Shown here piece after piece: positions 23,469 to 34,014 of a stretch of 64,000 nt of DNA. The DNA is from Hirundichthys speculiger (lineage: Eukaryota > Chordata > Actinopteri > Beloniformes > Exocoetidae). The stretch covers positions 601,501 to 665,500 of the forward strand of contig JAGFBZ010000860.1 of NCBI GenBank assembly GCA_018398805.1, written 5' to 3'. Below the pieces are notes generated by a model. It was given only the letters and a program-made list of their open reading frames with translations, ran no database searches and was not told the DNA's origin. Both the position numbers and the translations under genes were made by a program. Numbering within the stretch: position 1 is the first letter of the stretch; each line of letters starts with the position of its first letter.

Positions 23469-25586
23469 AGTTGGGCCACACGCCATGGGTGACACAAAGA
23501 GCACATGGCAGTTTGAGACAAAGGACCACTGAAATGACTGCAACTCCCAACATGCTTTGCAATATTTTATTGTTTTATGACAAGGGTGATAGTGATGTCA
23601 CACCCTCTGACTGGCTGAGGACCCTCACAGCACAGCAGGGGTCCCCGTCAAAGGCGGAACACGTCCCCTCACATAAATACCGGCTCCCTCCCTTCTCTCT
23701 CTCTCTCTCTCTGACCTCCTCTACCTGAAGCAAAGCTGTTCATCTTTCTGGCCTGCTCCAGCAAGGTAAATAGGCCAAAGTCTTATATTCCTCTGTACCC
23801 CTCCTGAGAAGTTCCCGTGTGGTTGGGAGGACAACTACACGTCTTGTCGCTGTGACGCGCCTACGGAGGGAGCCGTGGCGTACGGAAGAAAGGACGCATA
23901 GGAATCCCCCGTGCGCCTCGGACACGTGACCGGCAGGAAGACAGCCTGGCTGCCGTTGCTGCGTAACCCCACATCTCTACGTTAACCAAAAAGAGAGAGA
24001 AAGAGGAGGAGAGCCACTCCTGGATACCAGCGGAGGTACGTTCAACCCTGCCCTATACAGTGATCCCTTGCCAATTCGCGCTTTAAGTTCTGCGGTTTTA
24101 GTTATTCACGGATTTTTCAGAAATATATAATACAATTGAAAAATAAATTAAAATCGCGGAAACACCACAGGATGTTGTGCGCGTTCTCTCACAGCGAAGA
24201 AATGTTGTGAGTCAGCCTGGGCCCTTTAAGAAGGTGGCCTTATGGGTATAGGTGCCTGTTCCATGCAGAGAAAACCGGACTTTTTGTTTTGTTGTTGTTA
24301 AAGTGTTAGCTGCTAATTATGAGCCAAAAAATAGCACAATACCAGCGGTTTGTTTACTACGGTTCAGAGACCAGAGGCTGTGAAGGTAACAGAAAGACCA
24401 CAGTTGAGCCTTTGTCTTGTTTCGCTGCAGTGCTTCGCCACTTTTTTGCGGTTTTAATACATATTTTAAACACATTATTTAGGCTCAGAGGGCTCTGGTT
24501 CCAGTTTGCGGATTTTGATTATCGCGGTGGGTTGCCGGTCCCTATTAACCGCGAAAAATAAGGGATCACTGTGCTACTGATCCTGGGTCATCAATCCAGT
24601 TCCACGAACACCACAACGCTCCCTGAGCGATCCACATAAGAGGCTTTTGTGTTTGGGCGGAGCTTAATTTAGTGTTGTTGGCCAATTCCATTTTCTTGTG
24701 TGTCACAGATGCTTAGAACCGGACCATCGGTCCTGCCGTAAATAAATTCTGTTTATGTTTTTTTTTTTATTGCGAAAAGAAACTCAAATCGCAGTTTCCC
24801 AAGTTCAAAGATCAGAGCAGCTCAGTGAAGTGGCTTCACATCGTGGGGAAACGACGGAGTTGCTGTTGCTAGTCACTAAATACAAGTCATTTCCTTTCTT
24901 TTCTCTTCTACTAACCACTACGTTCCAATTATCAGCAGGAGAAAATTCCTACTTTGTCCTCCGCCATCTTGGTCAGGAAGCGACGGCACCATGTGACCCA
25001 ACCCGGCATCTTGAAACTCTTATCCCGTGAGGTGGCAGCCATCTTGGTGAGGGACAAAGTCACCACGTGACCTCATCCGCCATCTTGAAATCCTCCTCAC
25101 ACTAGAGCGAACTTAGTTTCTCTCTCACATACGCACACGTACATCCATCCATATTCTCCCAGTATAGATGTATATAAGTTGATACTCTTTTCCATTTAAT
25201 GTTTTATTTGCTTTTGTTAGTTTAGTTGTCTTTTAGTTAGTAGATATCGGGATCTTGATTCAAGTGTTAAATTCTGATATATTCTAATGAGAGAAGTTGT
25301 TTGTGGTTATTTTACAGTTTTGTAACATTTGCTGGTTGTAGAAGTCTGTGCTCGGACTCGCACCTTCTCTGTTGCTCTATAGCGCCACACCTGGTCACAG
25401 GCTGGCACGCATAGAACAACAGCCATTTAGAGACTGATTGTGCCGATCATTCTTTGTTTCCTGATTTATCAGGTGGTTTGAATTTATTAACTTTGTAAAT
25501 ACCTTTCTGGTCATTAACAGCCTTCTCTTAAGACAGTTGGTAATAACTCCCTTCATGAACTAAATGAGCACATTATACGCACAACA
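23469..25586 (+). mobile_element. Solo LTR, copy 1, with a nested Tigger MITE
   Basis: Homologous in inverted orientation to 28366-30002. Begins (ag)TTGGGCCACACGCCATG and ends GCACAACA, an LTR-like TGTTG...CAACA pair with the first two bases mutated. After removal of the 514-bp MITE (24058-24571) it is about 1.6 kb, equal to the other copy. It contains CATAAATACCGG (TATA-like, about 23672) and four GCCATCTTG-like (YY1-type) motifs at 24963-25086. Flanking 4-mers aaat and taat may be a decayed target duplication. No internal retroelement sequence was recognised. Confidence 0.7.
24058..24571 (+). mobile_element. pogo/Tigger-like MITE, copy 3
   Basis: Begins CAGTGATCCCTTGCC after TA and ends AGGGATCACTG. 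It is in reverse orientation to copies 1, 2 and 4 and has an internal deletion of about 180 bp. It is nested in solo LTR copy 1. Confidence 0.88.
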
Positions 25587-25629
25587 TAATTGGTGTCCAG
25601 TGAGAGGCTTTAAGATACCAATTATGTTG
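25582..25629. other. 13-bp perfect inverted repeat
   Basis: CAACATAATTGGT (25582-25594) is perfectly complementary to ACCAATTATGTTG (25617-25629) with a 22-base spacer. It overlaps the right end of the solo LTR. Confidence 0.85.
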
Positions 25630-25814
25630 AGCACCTTATACAGTAGGCACAACAAAAGGAAATGATGAGAAACAAGTTGAAACACCAAACCAATAATATG
25701 ATCAAGCAATAATCTTTAGGTGCTAGAGATTATAGGGGGTCTAGGATCTCTAGAATCTCTATGGTGGTCTCTAGGGGGTCTAGGATCTCTAGGGGGTCAT
25801 GCTCTAGGGGCCAG

Positions 25815-26046
25815 CGCATGATCCCCCCAAGCAGATATTATTAACAACAGATAAAATTAATAACTCCTGATTAAAGAAGCAATAGGACGTAAAAAAAAAA
25901 ACCCTAGCAGGAGAAAAACCTTTAAGCCAAACAGTGGCTAGGAAAAACTCCCCTTTAAGAGGGAAGGAACCCAGACCAGGACCTGGATCATCAGGGGGAA
26001 GCTTCCTGCTGTATCTTATGATGCAGGGTTGACTCAGAGCCCCTGC
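25815..26046 (-). repeat. Interspersed repeat, GATCCAGGTCCTG family (copy R1)
   Basis: On minus it contains GATCCAGGTCCTGGTCTGGG, CCTCTTAAAGGGGAG, TTTTTCCTAGCCACTGTTTG and CTTAAAGGTTTTTCTCC. Three plus-strand copies lie at 38090-38808, 52135-52555 and 57340-57605. Complete copies end in CTATACAAATAAAATTGAAA followed by repeats of a TTGAA unit, a tail typical of LINE/SINE 3' ends in fish. Confidence 0.75.
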
Positions 26047-27961
26047 CAAAGATCATTTCCACATCAAAGAAGGAATGTGAGAAGGAACGGCAACAGTTTA
26101 AAAAGGTACCATCTCAACTGTCTCAACTCCAAAAATGCATGTCTATTAACAATGAATGAAAAATGAGAAGAAAAAACATGAAATATTCTGGATATTTATT
26201 AGAAATGAATGATTTCATTCATTTATTGCTTCATTTTTTTTGTGTTTTTTGACGTAATTGAAACCTTTTCTGATTTGGTGTTGTGACTGTGAGGCGCTTT
26301 AGTGCTTTGATGAATGATACACTTGTCTTTAATAAATCTAACAGCGCAGCTGAGGATGCAGGAATGAGTTCACAGTCCAACAAAAATGTCATCAACAGAC
26401 TGTATGAAATAAAACCCCTCACGTTCAGTAACTTCCACTTTTGCTGTAATGCTGTTTATGAGTTAAAAAAAAAAGAAGCAAACACGATGGTCCCGTTAAG
26501 TAGCAGTAGCTCTACCCTGTTGTATATCAGACTTTATTGTTTCTTCTACTAAAAGTGGACCCACAGTTTAAAATCTAGAGATCAGGTTTATGAAATAAGA
26601 TTTAAAACTTGTATCTGAGACCATAAACCCACTGAAAATGCTCACTGAGGCCATAAATCAAGTCAAAATGAGACGTTTTCAGGGCAAAGTAGCAACCAGC
26701 ATCAAACGTCTTTATGCAACCACAGGAACGGCAGCTTGATAGCCGTTTGATAGCGTTCCAGTGGCTGACGGCACCGTGAATGAGCGGACAGCGGTGTAAC
26801 ATCTGATCAGAAACTTGTTGCTCTGCTGTTTTGTCATTACTCGGCGTAAATGACAGCTTCATGTAGACATAACAAGCAGTGGCCTCGTCTTTTTGTCACA
26901 GCATGATAGCACTTGCAGTTTGCACTGTCACTAGACTCATTAGTCTGTCACCGGCCTTGTAACTCATGCCAATGGCTTTGTTTGCTGTTAGGAAAGCAAT
27001 AACTCAAAGTAAATTTCACCGTCTGTGTCACCAGCAGCAAGAGTTTGTGTCACTTGTTGACCGGGCTCATTCTTCTGCCAACGACGTGATCGTTCCTTCA
27101 GAGGGATGAGCTCCTGTCATCAGACTCATTTTTCTGGGGTGCTGTTGCAACGATAAAAATTACAACACAGAGGAGAGGTGGGTATAACCCCTGCGACATG
27201 CCCATCCATTCAGTCCCAGTGAAGATGTATCAGCCGTGCTGTTACGTTACTGTTCTAGAAGCTCACATTTGCGGTAAGAACAAAACCCATCGTTGAGTGA
27301 CCGTGCGGTTTTGTTTGTGCCGTTGTGCAACCGACCTCTTACTTTGTTGACTTCCATCTGGCAGGTGACTTACATGTATGTTGGAGTGCTTGAAATGAGT
27401 AAAGGACCAGCGTGAATGCTTTATCATCATTACAGTTATGTGCAAAAGTCGGTCCATCGGATCATTTGTCTTCTGCATGACCCAGTTTTGGCCAAGCTTA
27501 AGCTGTCAGACAGATGGTCTCACATCTGTCTCCAGAACATTGTGGTTTACTGAGGAGTTCATGGTGGATGTAGCATGTAGGTCCGCGCACAGGGACTAGA
27601 GCGATGAGTAGGGTTGGGCATCGTTTGGATTTGTGAACTTCAATAAAGGTCCAGGCGACCAAACTGCTCAAACATCTCCTTTCATAGAGGTCTACACAAG
27701 TACTGATGATTAGTATCACTTGGCTGCAACCTATCCACCTAAATTTCTAAAACAGTAAGGAGGTACAGTGGTACTTCTACTTATGAAATTAACTGGTTCT
27801 GGAAGTAGTTTCGTAACCTGAAAATTTCGTAAGTAGAGACGAGTTTTCCATGTAAATGCCCTAATCCTTTCCAAGCCCCCCAAACTTCGAACATATTTTT
27901 TAAAATAAATTATAAATAATACATGAAATGACATAAAAACCTGTAAGAAATACATGTTAGA

Positions 27962-28208
27962 ACTAGAAAAGCACTTAGAGAGCGCAGACCTCCACCGAGC
28001 GCAACAATTATCGAAAATTTGAAAGTGATCCAGAATCCAGGATTACTTCCAGATCACACCCAAAATAAAAATCAGTTCTTCCTTTTCACATTTCTGACAA
28101 CTCCTGAAAATTTCATCAAAATCCATCCATAACTTTTTGAGTTATCTTGTACACAGACAAACAGACAGATAAACGCCGGCAAAAACATAACCTCCTTGGC
28201 GGAGGTAA
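27962..28208 (-). repeat. CCTCCGCCAAGGAGG-type repeat, copy B (internally deleted)
   Basis: Reverse orientation to 4774-5190. It begins with AGAAAAGCACTTAGAGAGCG and ends CATAACCTCCTTGGCGGAGG; about 170 bp of the middle is missing. Confidence 0.75.
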
Positions 28209-28365
28209 AAATTGTTTCTTTACCTGGGTTGCTGGGTTACGCTCATACAGACAAGGGGCCCTACTAGCCAATGGGATGCCAGGAAGATGCTAAGCGATAG
28301 CCAATGGCAGAGCAGCTCGGACGCACCGCTCTCAAACTGAGATACAGAACTGACGAGTATGTTTA

Positions 28366-30002
28366 TGTTGTGCAATAAGGCGTATAAAGTGCTTGTTTAG
28401 TCCAAAAAGGGGTTATTATCAACCGTCTTGAGGGGCGGCTGCTAATAACCCGATAGTTAATAAAATGAAACGGGGCACCACCTGATAAATCAGGAAAAAG
28501 GGCTAAATGGCACAATCAGTCTCAAAATGGCTGTTGTTCTATGCGTGCCAGCCTGTGACCAGGTGTGGCGCTATAGAACAACAGGGAAGATGTGAGTCCG
28601 AGCAAAGACCTCTTCAACCAGCCAATGCTACAAAACTGTGTAAAATAACCACAAGCAACTTCTCTCATTAGAATATCAGAATTTATGAACACAAATATTC
28701 AAAGGAACAAACACTTGAATTAAGATTCTGATATCTACTAACTAAAAGATGAGTAAAACTAACATAAGCAAATTAAACATTCAATGGACCATTGTAGACT
28801 TATATACATGTGTGTGTGTGTGGTGTGTGTGTGCGCGGTAATGTGAGAGGGGTGTCCAAGATGGCCACCGGCTCTCGCGATAGGGCACCAAAGATGGCGG
28901 ATGGAGTCACGCTGTGGTTCCTCCCCAACCAAGATGGCCGCCGACTCTCGCGATAGGCCGTCACTAGAAGGCCGACGAAGTCACGTGGTGACGTCCTCAC
29001 AAAGGTGGTTAGTAGGAAAGGCAGTGCAGAAAAGGCAGAGTAAAATTAACAACGCGAGGGTGATTCCTAACCACCGATGCCGTGATCGCTCCGAGGATTT
29101 CCACAGAAGGGAGAGTGTGGAGCTGACTCCCGCACTCTCCTCCTGACTGCTTATCTGAAATCACGGCGTGATCAGCTGGTGGTGAAGAAACACTGCACTC
29201 ATGTGGGTAAATACGCACCGGCGGATTACCGGCGGGCTCAATCGTGATCACTGTCACAGTATGTACAGAAATAACAACTAAGCTAAGTAACTCTGCCCAG
29301 ACACAAAGTCCTCTTACGTGGATCGCTCCGGAAGCGATCGGTGGCGTTGTAGTGTCCTGGGGGGGCTGATCAGGCTGGGATGGCGGCAGCACCGCTGATC
29401 AATTACGCTCCATGGGTGGTCGCAAGAGCGGCTCTCCTCCTTTTCCTCTCCCTGCGTGGTTAACGTGGGGATGCGGCGTTGGGCAGCAACAACAGCCGGG
29501 CGTCCGTCCCGGTTCGCCTGAGGCCGTTCACGCGTCCTAGGCGCGCGGGTGATTCCTACGAGTCGTTTCTTCCGTACGTCGCGGCTCACTCCGTGTGGCG
29601 CGTCACGATCAGACCAGGCGTGTGGTTGTCGTCGGACAACCAGAGGGATCTCCTGCAGACAGGTCGCCAGGGAAACAGGCTTTGGCTATTTACCATGCTG
29701 GTGCAGGCCACAGAGATGGGCACCTTTCCTGGGTGTAGCGGAGGTCAGAGAGATGAAGGAGCAAGAGGACGAGCAGGAGGAGGGAGCCGGTATTTAAGCG
29801 GTCAGTCTGCGATCCGCCTTCGTTGAGGAACCCTGCTGTGAGAGAAGGGGTCTGCGGCCAGTGGGGACAGTGAGAGGCTCACATTCACACCTAGGTGTGA
29901 AACGGCAAGGACTGCTGGGGGTTTGAGTTTTAAAAGATTTTCTTTGTCCTTTGTCTCAGCGCAAACCATGTGGTTTTTGTTGATACATGGTGTGGCCCAA
30001 CA
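28366..30002 (-). mobile_element. Solo LTR, copy 2
   Basis: On minus it begins TGTTGGGCCACACCATGT and ends TTGCACAACA, 1637 bp, flanked by TTTA on both sides (28362-28365 and 30003-30006). It is CpG-rich over 28850-29830. It contains three AAGATGGC motifs (28858, 28891, 28931) and two CTCTCGCGA motifs (28872-28880 and 28945-28953) in a partial 73-bp duplication, plus a TTAAATACC box on minus near 29793-29801. A (TG)n stretch lies at 28809-28833. Open frames in it look like chance products of the CpG-rich sequence. Confidence 0.75.
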
Positions 30003-30689
30003 TTTATGTTCAGTAAACTCTGGGAGCTGCGAGTAGCAGCGCTACTCTATTTTTGACTTTCGTATCCTGAAATTTCTTTCGTAACAAGAGCAAAATTTTT
30101 GCTGTTGAGGCGTTTCATAACCTGAAAATTTTGTATGTAGAGACGTTCGTAAGTGGAGGTACTTTTACTTTTTGGTTTGATTTTTGTTCCATAATGATCT
30201 CAGCCTTTTTTAAGCATAAAACCCAGCGATGAGCCGTAACATGTCACATGATGACTGTAAAGGGGTCAACTTTTAAAGCTCATGTGCTGGAATCATACGG
30301 ATCTAAGGGACTTCACCAGGGGCCAAACTGTGAAAGAAGACCGGGTCAAACTTCTCCCGTGCAGCAGGTCTTGTTGGCTGTGATTATGTAGCCTGAGTGA
30401 AGGGGTTGGCACCTGTACAGGCAGTCAAGGAGGAACAAATGCTGAACCAGTTACAGCTTATTATCCACTGGTCTGCACGGTCAAGCTTTGCATCGTCTTC
30501 TGTTGTAATGCTGAAGACGACTGGAAGGGTCAGAACTCTCAGATTTGTTAGAGCCCAACTCATCGTGTTGAACTCTCGTCTCATCGAGCCTCCACACCTG
30601 ACTTTAAACTCTGGGGTGGTGAGGGTGGTGGGGGGGTATTGATTCCTTTATAAAGCAACTGAACATTGTCTTATTCGGACAAGCCTTTA

Positions 30690-30905
30690 GGCAGAGAGGG
30701 TTGTTTTATGAAGGCTTTCCTCTTTATTTTTTTTTATTATTCTCCCAGTTTCCTATTATATTGCATTTTCTTTTTACCGAGTAGCATTTTATCTACATGG
30801 AACTACTTTAAATGTTGTTTTTAATTTGTGAAACTGCCATTTTATCGTGAGGCGCTTTGTGATCTTTACTTGTGAAAGGCTCTATATAAATAAGCTTTAC
30901 TAGCA
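30690..30905 (+). repeat. LINE (L2-type) 3'-end fragment
   Basis: Ends with TTTATCGTGAGGCGCTTTGTG and GAAAGGCTCTATATAAATAA, the conserved 3' tail of fish L2-like elements. It lies about 110 bp from the donor site of exon E. No coding part is present. Confidence 0.6.
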
Positions 30906-31014
30906 GTCGTGGAGTTACTTTGCTCGTTAACTCTCACACTTGTACCGGATCCTTGTCGGTGCCGGTATCATCACATTTTTTTGCCAGAGGCGTCTGGGAG
31001 CCGCTGCTACTCAC

Positions 31015-31149
31015 TCAGGCAAACGTTGTCGTGGAAGAAAGTGAGGAAGTTGCTGCACTGCTCCCTGTGGTTACCGCTCGCTGCGCACGAGCACCAGGGT
31101 CCCACGTTGGATGTGGAGTTGTCAAGGTAGTTGGGAGTGATTGTGCTTC
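31015..31149 (-). CDS. gfra4: GFRA4-like receptor, exon E (third cysteine-rich domain)
   Basis: The acceptor is a long pyrimidine tract ending CCTCCACAG (AG at 31151-31150), and the donor is CTGA|GTGAGTAG (GT at 31014-31013). The 135-bp exon starts with two bases completing a Gly codon from exon D and ends with one base of the Lys codon completed in exon F. It encodes [20 protein letters not shown], then [12 protein letters not shown] and [11 protein letters not shown]. The blocks TPNYxDxS, PWCxC, SGNxxxxC and FxxNxCL are those of GFRA domain 3. ASGN-x-RE-x-C is closer to GFRA4 than to GFRA1 or GFRA2. There are two possible N-glycosylation sites, NST and an NVS-less variant after it. Confidence in the family is very high and in the paralogue moderate. 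Confidence 0.95.
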   Translation of the reverse strand, partial: EAQSLPTTLTTPHPTWDPGARAQRAVTTGSSAATSSLSSTTTFA

Positions 31150-32123
31150 CTGTGGAGGGGGTGGGGGGGAGGGGGAGGGGGGAAAAAAAACGACACGAGT
31201 CTGCACATTTAAAGCCACACTTGAATAACACAGATTCAGTTTCACCTGAGATTTGCTCACACAAACAGGATTTGAGCTTTGATTTTACCTGAAGTGAGCT
31301 GAACGTAACTGCAGTCTCTCATTATTCAAGATCTCCCGCCGCTCTCCGACTTTCTGAGCAACGCTCCGCTTATAAACACCTCGTAAAATGTGCAATTTCC
31401 AAACGTATACTGAGGCGTTTAAAGGCCACTAAAGCAGGATTCTGGCTGATTCGGTCTCGTTCTGCTCGGTCTGATTGTGACCTTACTCTGATTGCAATAA
31501 TCAAATAAAGGCATTTACATGGCAATTTCTCTCATCACAATGTTGCCCTAATCAGGTTAAGAATGAGATATTAGTCTGCATGTGAAAGCATTTATGGGGA
31601 AGGGAAGTGATAGGAATTTAAAACAGGGGAAACAGACGAGCGGGGTGTGTGTGCTCCACACACGAACGCCAGAGATGTTCACGGAAACGTCAGACAAGTC
31701 AGTCTGGAAATCTTCTGCAGCTGCGATTCACACGTCGTCTTCACAGCAGGAGGCGTTCTGCTGTGTTTACACAGCCGCATGTGAGGGAGTGGATGCAGAG
31801 GATCCAAAGACCAGGCAGTAGAAATGATTCTCGTCTCGAGACAACACATTGAGAATGCTAAACGAGGCCCTTTGATGACTGTTTTTGTGATGTTATCAAG
31901 ACTATACCTGTTCGGATGGATCTGCAAGAGCAAGTAACGGGTGGAAAACAAGATGCAGGCCACCAGGAAAGAGTACGAAGCAGCAAATCCCACCTGCACA
32001 GACACACACTCAACTCACTCACAGTAAATACCCTGGAAGATTAGTTACTACGCTCACAATCCGGAGGGATTTCAAGCCTAGAGAGGACACTAATGATCTG
32101 CGATCCCTCAGATGCCTCTACAA

Positions 32124-32755
32124 CACATGTGTCAAACACAAGGCCTGCGGGCCAAATCTGGCCCTGTCGCGTCATTTTATGTGGCCCTCGAGAGCTTGGG
32201 CATTATTAGCTTAAATTTTAAACCAATATTTTAAGACTTAAAATAAGCTTACACCACTTTAAAGCGGATATTGGCAATAAACTACATCTCCCATCATGCA
32301 TTTTGTTGTTACCCACAATGATAACTAAATGACCAAGATGATTTTTCAGAACTGATGGACTTCAGATGAAATAAGGTGAAATAACAGCTGTCTTTTTTGT
32401 TATGAGGTGGGTGTCAGTATGAAAGAGTTTAATCTACGTAGGGCATTTTGACAGCAAACATGGAGCTAAGTATGCTAAATTTAGCCTGCAAGAAAAACAA
32501 AGAACCAATTCCGCTTCTGAAACCAAGGTAATGGATACTCTTAAAACCAGAAACCCTGACTTTACTATAATAATGAGTTAAATATTTTAAACTTGAATAC
32601 ATAATAAATACAGAAACCGTTATTTGCAATATAACAAGGTGTAGTTTTAATTTATTTTGATTTACATTGCATTTTGTTACATTCATGCTGTCAATCTGGC
32701 CCTTCGAACCATGATGCTGATGTGGCCCTCAGTGAAAATGAGTCTGACACCCCTG
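32124..32755 (-). mobile_element. hAT-Charlie-like MITE
   Basis: Ends CACATGTGTCAAACACAAGG and TGAGTCTGACACCCCTG with sub-terminal GCGGGCCAAATCTGGCCC, the typical layout of vertebrate hAT MITEs. The 8-bp flanks are ctctacaa (32116-32123) and gtctacac (32756-32763), six of eight equal. No transposase is visible. Confidence 0.8.
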
Positions 32756-33301
32756 GTCTACACCAAGAGCTGTCATTCATGGGCATTCACGAGCAAGGGA
32801 TTCATATAAGAAACCTCCGTCAAGCACTGTAATATTTGGTTAAATTCTCAACCTCACTGTGCAAAAGGAGAGGCGGTGCTAGCATCTCTGAGCTCAGAGG
32901 CATACGGGACGGACCGACGCATGGTGGGAACGTGAACTGTAGCGTAAAAAATCAGTATTCTTGATCTTTTTGGGAAGAAAGTGACACTTCAGTTAGGCTG
33001 CAAGCAGCAACAAATCCAAAAGCCAGGGTCTGTAACCGTAAAAACATGGCTTTTTGCGAAACATTTATTCTTTTACTTTACGATGTTTGCTGCCAGACTG
33101 GCGGTCCCGGCCGGCTTCACGTTACTTGTATACCTTGTTGTGTAGTGACGGAGGACTGGATAATGTATCCTCTATTGTGTTATTTGCTAATATTATTTGG
33201 AGAATATACAGCGCTCTTTTCTCTGTATTTCCTGTGTCACTTCAGGAAATACAGAGACAACACGGGCTCTGATACATTTCAGTCTGAAGATGTAACTGCA
33301 C

Positions 33302-33440
33302 TCAAGGGGTGTCCCATTTCTAAGTCACAAGATAACCCTTACACTTACTTTCAAGGTTTAAGATTGAGGGCCAAAAATTGAGGCTTAAGGGCGAGGGTTG
33401 AGATTGAGGGTTAAGAGAGGAATTGGAATTCACCCTTTGT
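33302..33440 (+). repeat. Small MITE with CAAGGGGTGTCCCA ends
   Basis: CAAGGGGTGTCCCATTTCTAA at the left pairs imperfectly with GAATTGGAATTCACCCTTTG at the right; between them are GAGGG-rich repeats. I recognise this as a fish MITE type, but the borders are approximate. Confidence 0.5.
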
Positions 33441-33904
33441 CTGTCCAACTCCATCCTTTACCGCCAACAAAACTACTTCTTTTTTCCTTTCACTCCAGTT
33501 GCTTGGCATTTTCTTGTTGTCCTATACTGACCTGTTTCAACCAAGTGGTTTTCAACAACATTTTGTGACGCCTGTGATAATTTTTTTCCGTTTTTATCTA
33601 AAGCACAATTAACGTGCTGTACGCCTCCACACGCTCCTGCGCATCGTCACGTCAGGGATAATTCCGTCAAAACAGCAGTCAATAGATGTAATTGCATGAC
33701 TTATAATCACAACGATTTGGCCGGGCACGCTGCCGCCAAATTAATCAGCACCGCATCGATCATCAAGGCGCGTTTCTCGTCGCCGTCCCCCATTACTCTT
33801 TTGCGTCTGTTCGGTTCACTCGTCCGCTCTCCGCTTCCCTTCCTTAAACACCTTTTTGTTCGCGATCCGTCACAGGTGCTGGTGCAGAAAGATTTAGTTC
33901 TTAC

Positions 33905-34014
33905 CTATCAGGCCGGTGTATGCGAGAAGACACGCTCCATAGTTCTCCTGCTTGCAGCCGCTGGCGTGCTGCTCGGAGGGTTGGCAGTCGTACTGGAACT
34001 GTGCCCAGCGAGAC
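33905..34014 (-). CDS. gfra4: GFRA4-like receptor, exon D (start of third domain)
   Basis: The acceptor is TACTGCTCCCACAG (AG at 34016-34015) and the donor is CTGATAG|GTAAGAAC (GT at 33904-33903). The 110-bp exon supplies one base to finish the Arg codon from exon C, 36 whole codons, and one G that starts the Gly codon completed in exon E. It encodes [16 protein letters not shown], then [17 protein letters not shown]. The pattern SRx-x-F-x-x-xCQP, then C-x-x-(E/D)NY-x-xCL-x-xY-x-GLIG is the GFRA segment linking domains 2 and 3. Both splice sites are close to consensus and phases 2 and 1 match the neighbours. An overlapping plus-strand open frame is a by-product. Confidence 0.94.

Larger units (their letters stand above)
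27766..30168 (+). mobile_element. DNA transposon (CAGTGGTACTTCTACTTA termini) with two nested inserts
   Basis: Left end CAGTGGTACTTCTACTTATG follows TA (27764-27765). The right part, CGTTCGTAAGTGGAGGTAC near 30145-30163, is its inverted complement. Internal sub-terminal motifs TTTCGTAACCTGAAAATTT occur on both sides. The exact right border is uncertain. Inside sit repeat copy B (27962-28208) and solo LTR copy 2 (28366-30002). The remaining element is short and non-coding, probably a TA-target MITE. Confidence 0.65.
24..31014 (-). other. Intron between exons E and F (30,991 bp)
   Basis: This intron runs from the donor GTGAGTAG below exon E to the acceptor at 24-25. Recognised repeats are listed separately. 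I see no exon, RNA gene or clear repeat family in these stretches: 24-1166, 2287-2786, 3424-4632, 5955-7336, 13828-16150, 17306-18427, 21660-23468, 26050-27760 and 30169-30690. Open frames there, such as those near 14777-15091 and 15488-15781, match no family I know and have no splice context that fits a gene. A short start resembling hAT termini (TAGGGTTGGGCATCG) sits near 27609. Confidence 0.85.
31150..33904 (-). other. Intron between exons D and E (2,755 bp)
   Basis: Contains a hAT-Charlie-like MITE (32124-32755) and a short MITE (about 33302-33440). No repeat or gene is recognised in 31152-32120 or 32760-33300. Confidence 0.9.

Noticed and set aside
29009..29826. Several overlapping frames of 80-127 codons
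   Set aside because: They lie in the CpG-rich solo LTR, where stop codons are rare by composition; no domain is recognised.
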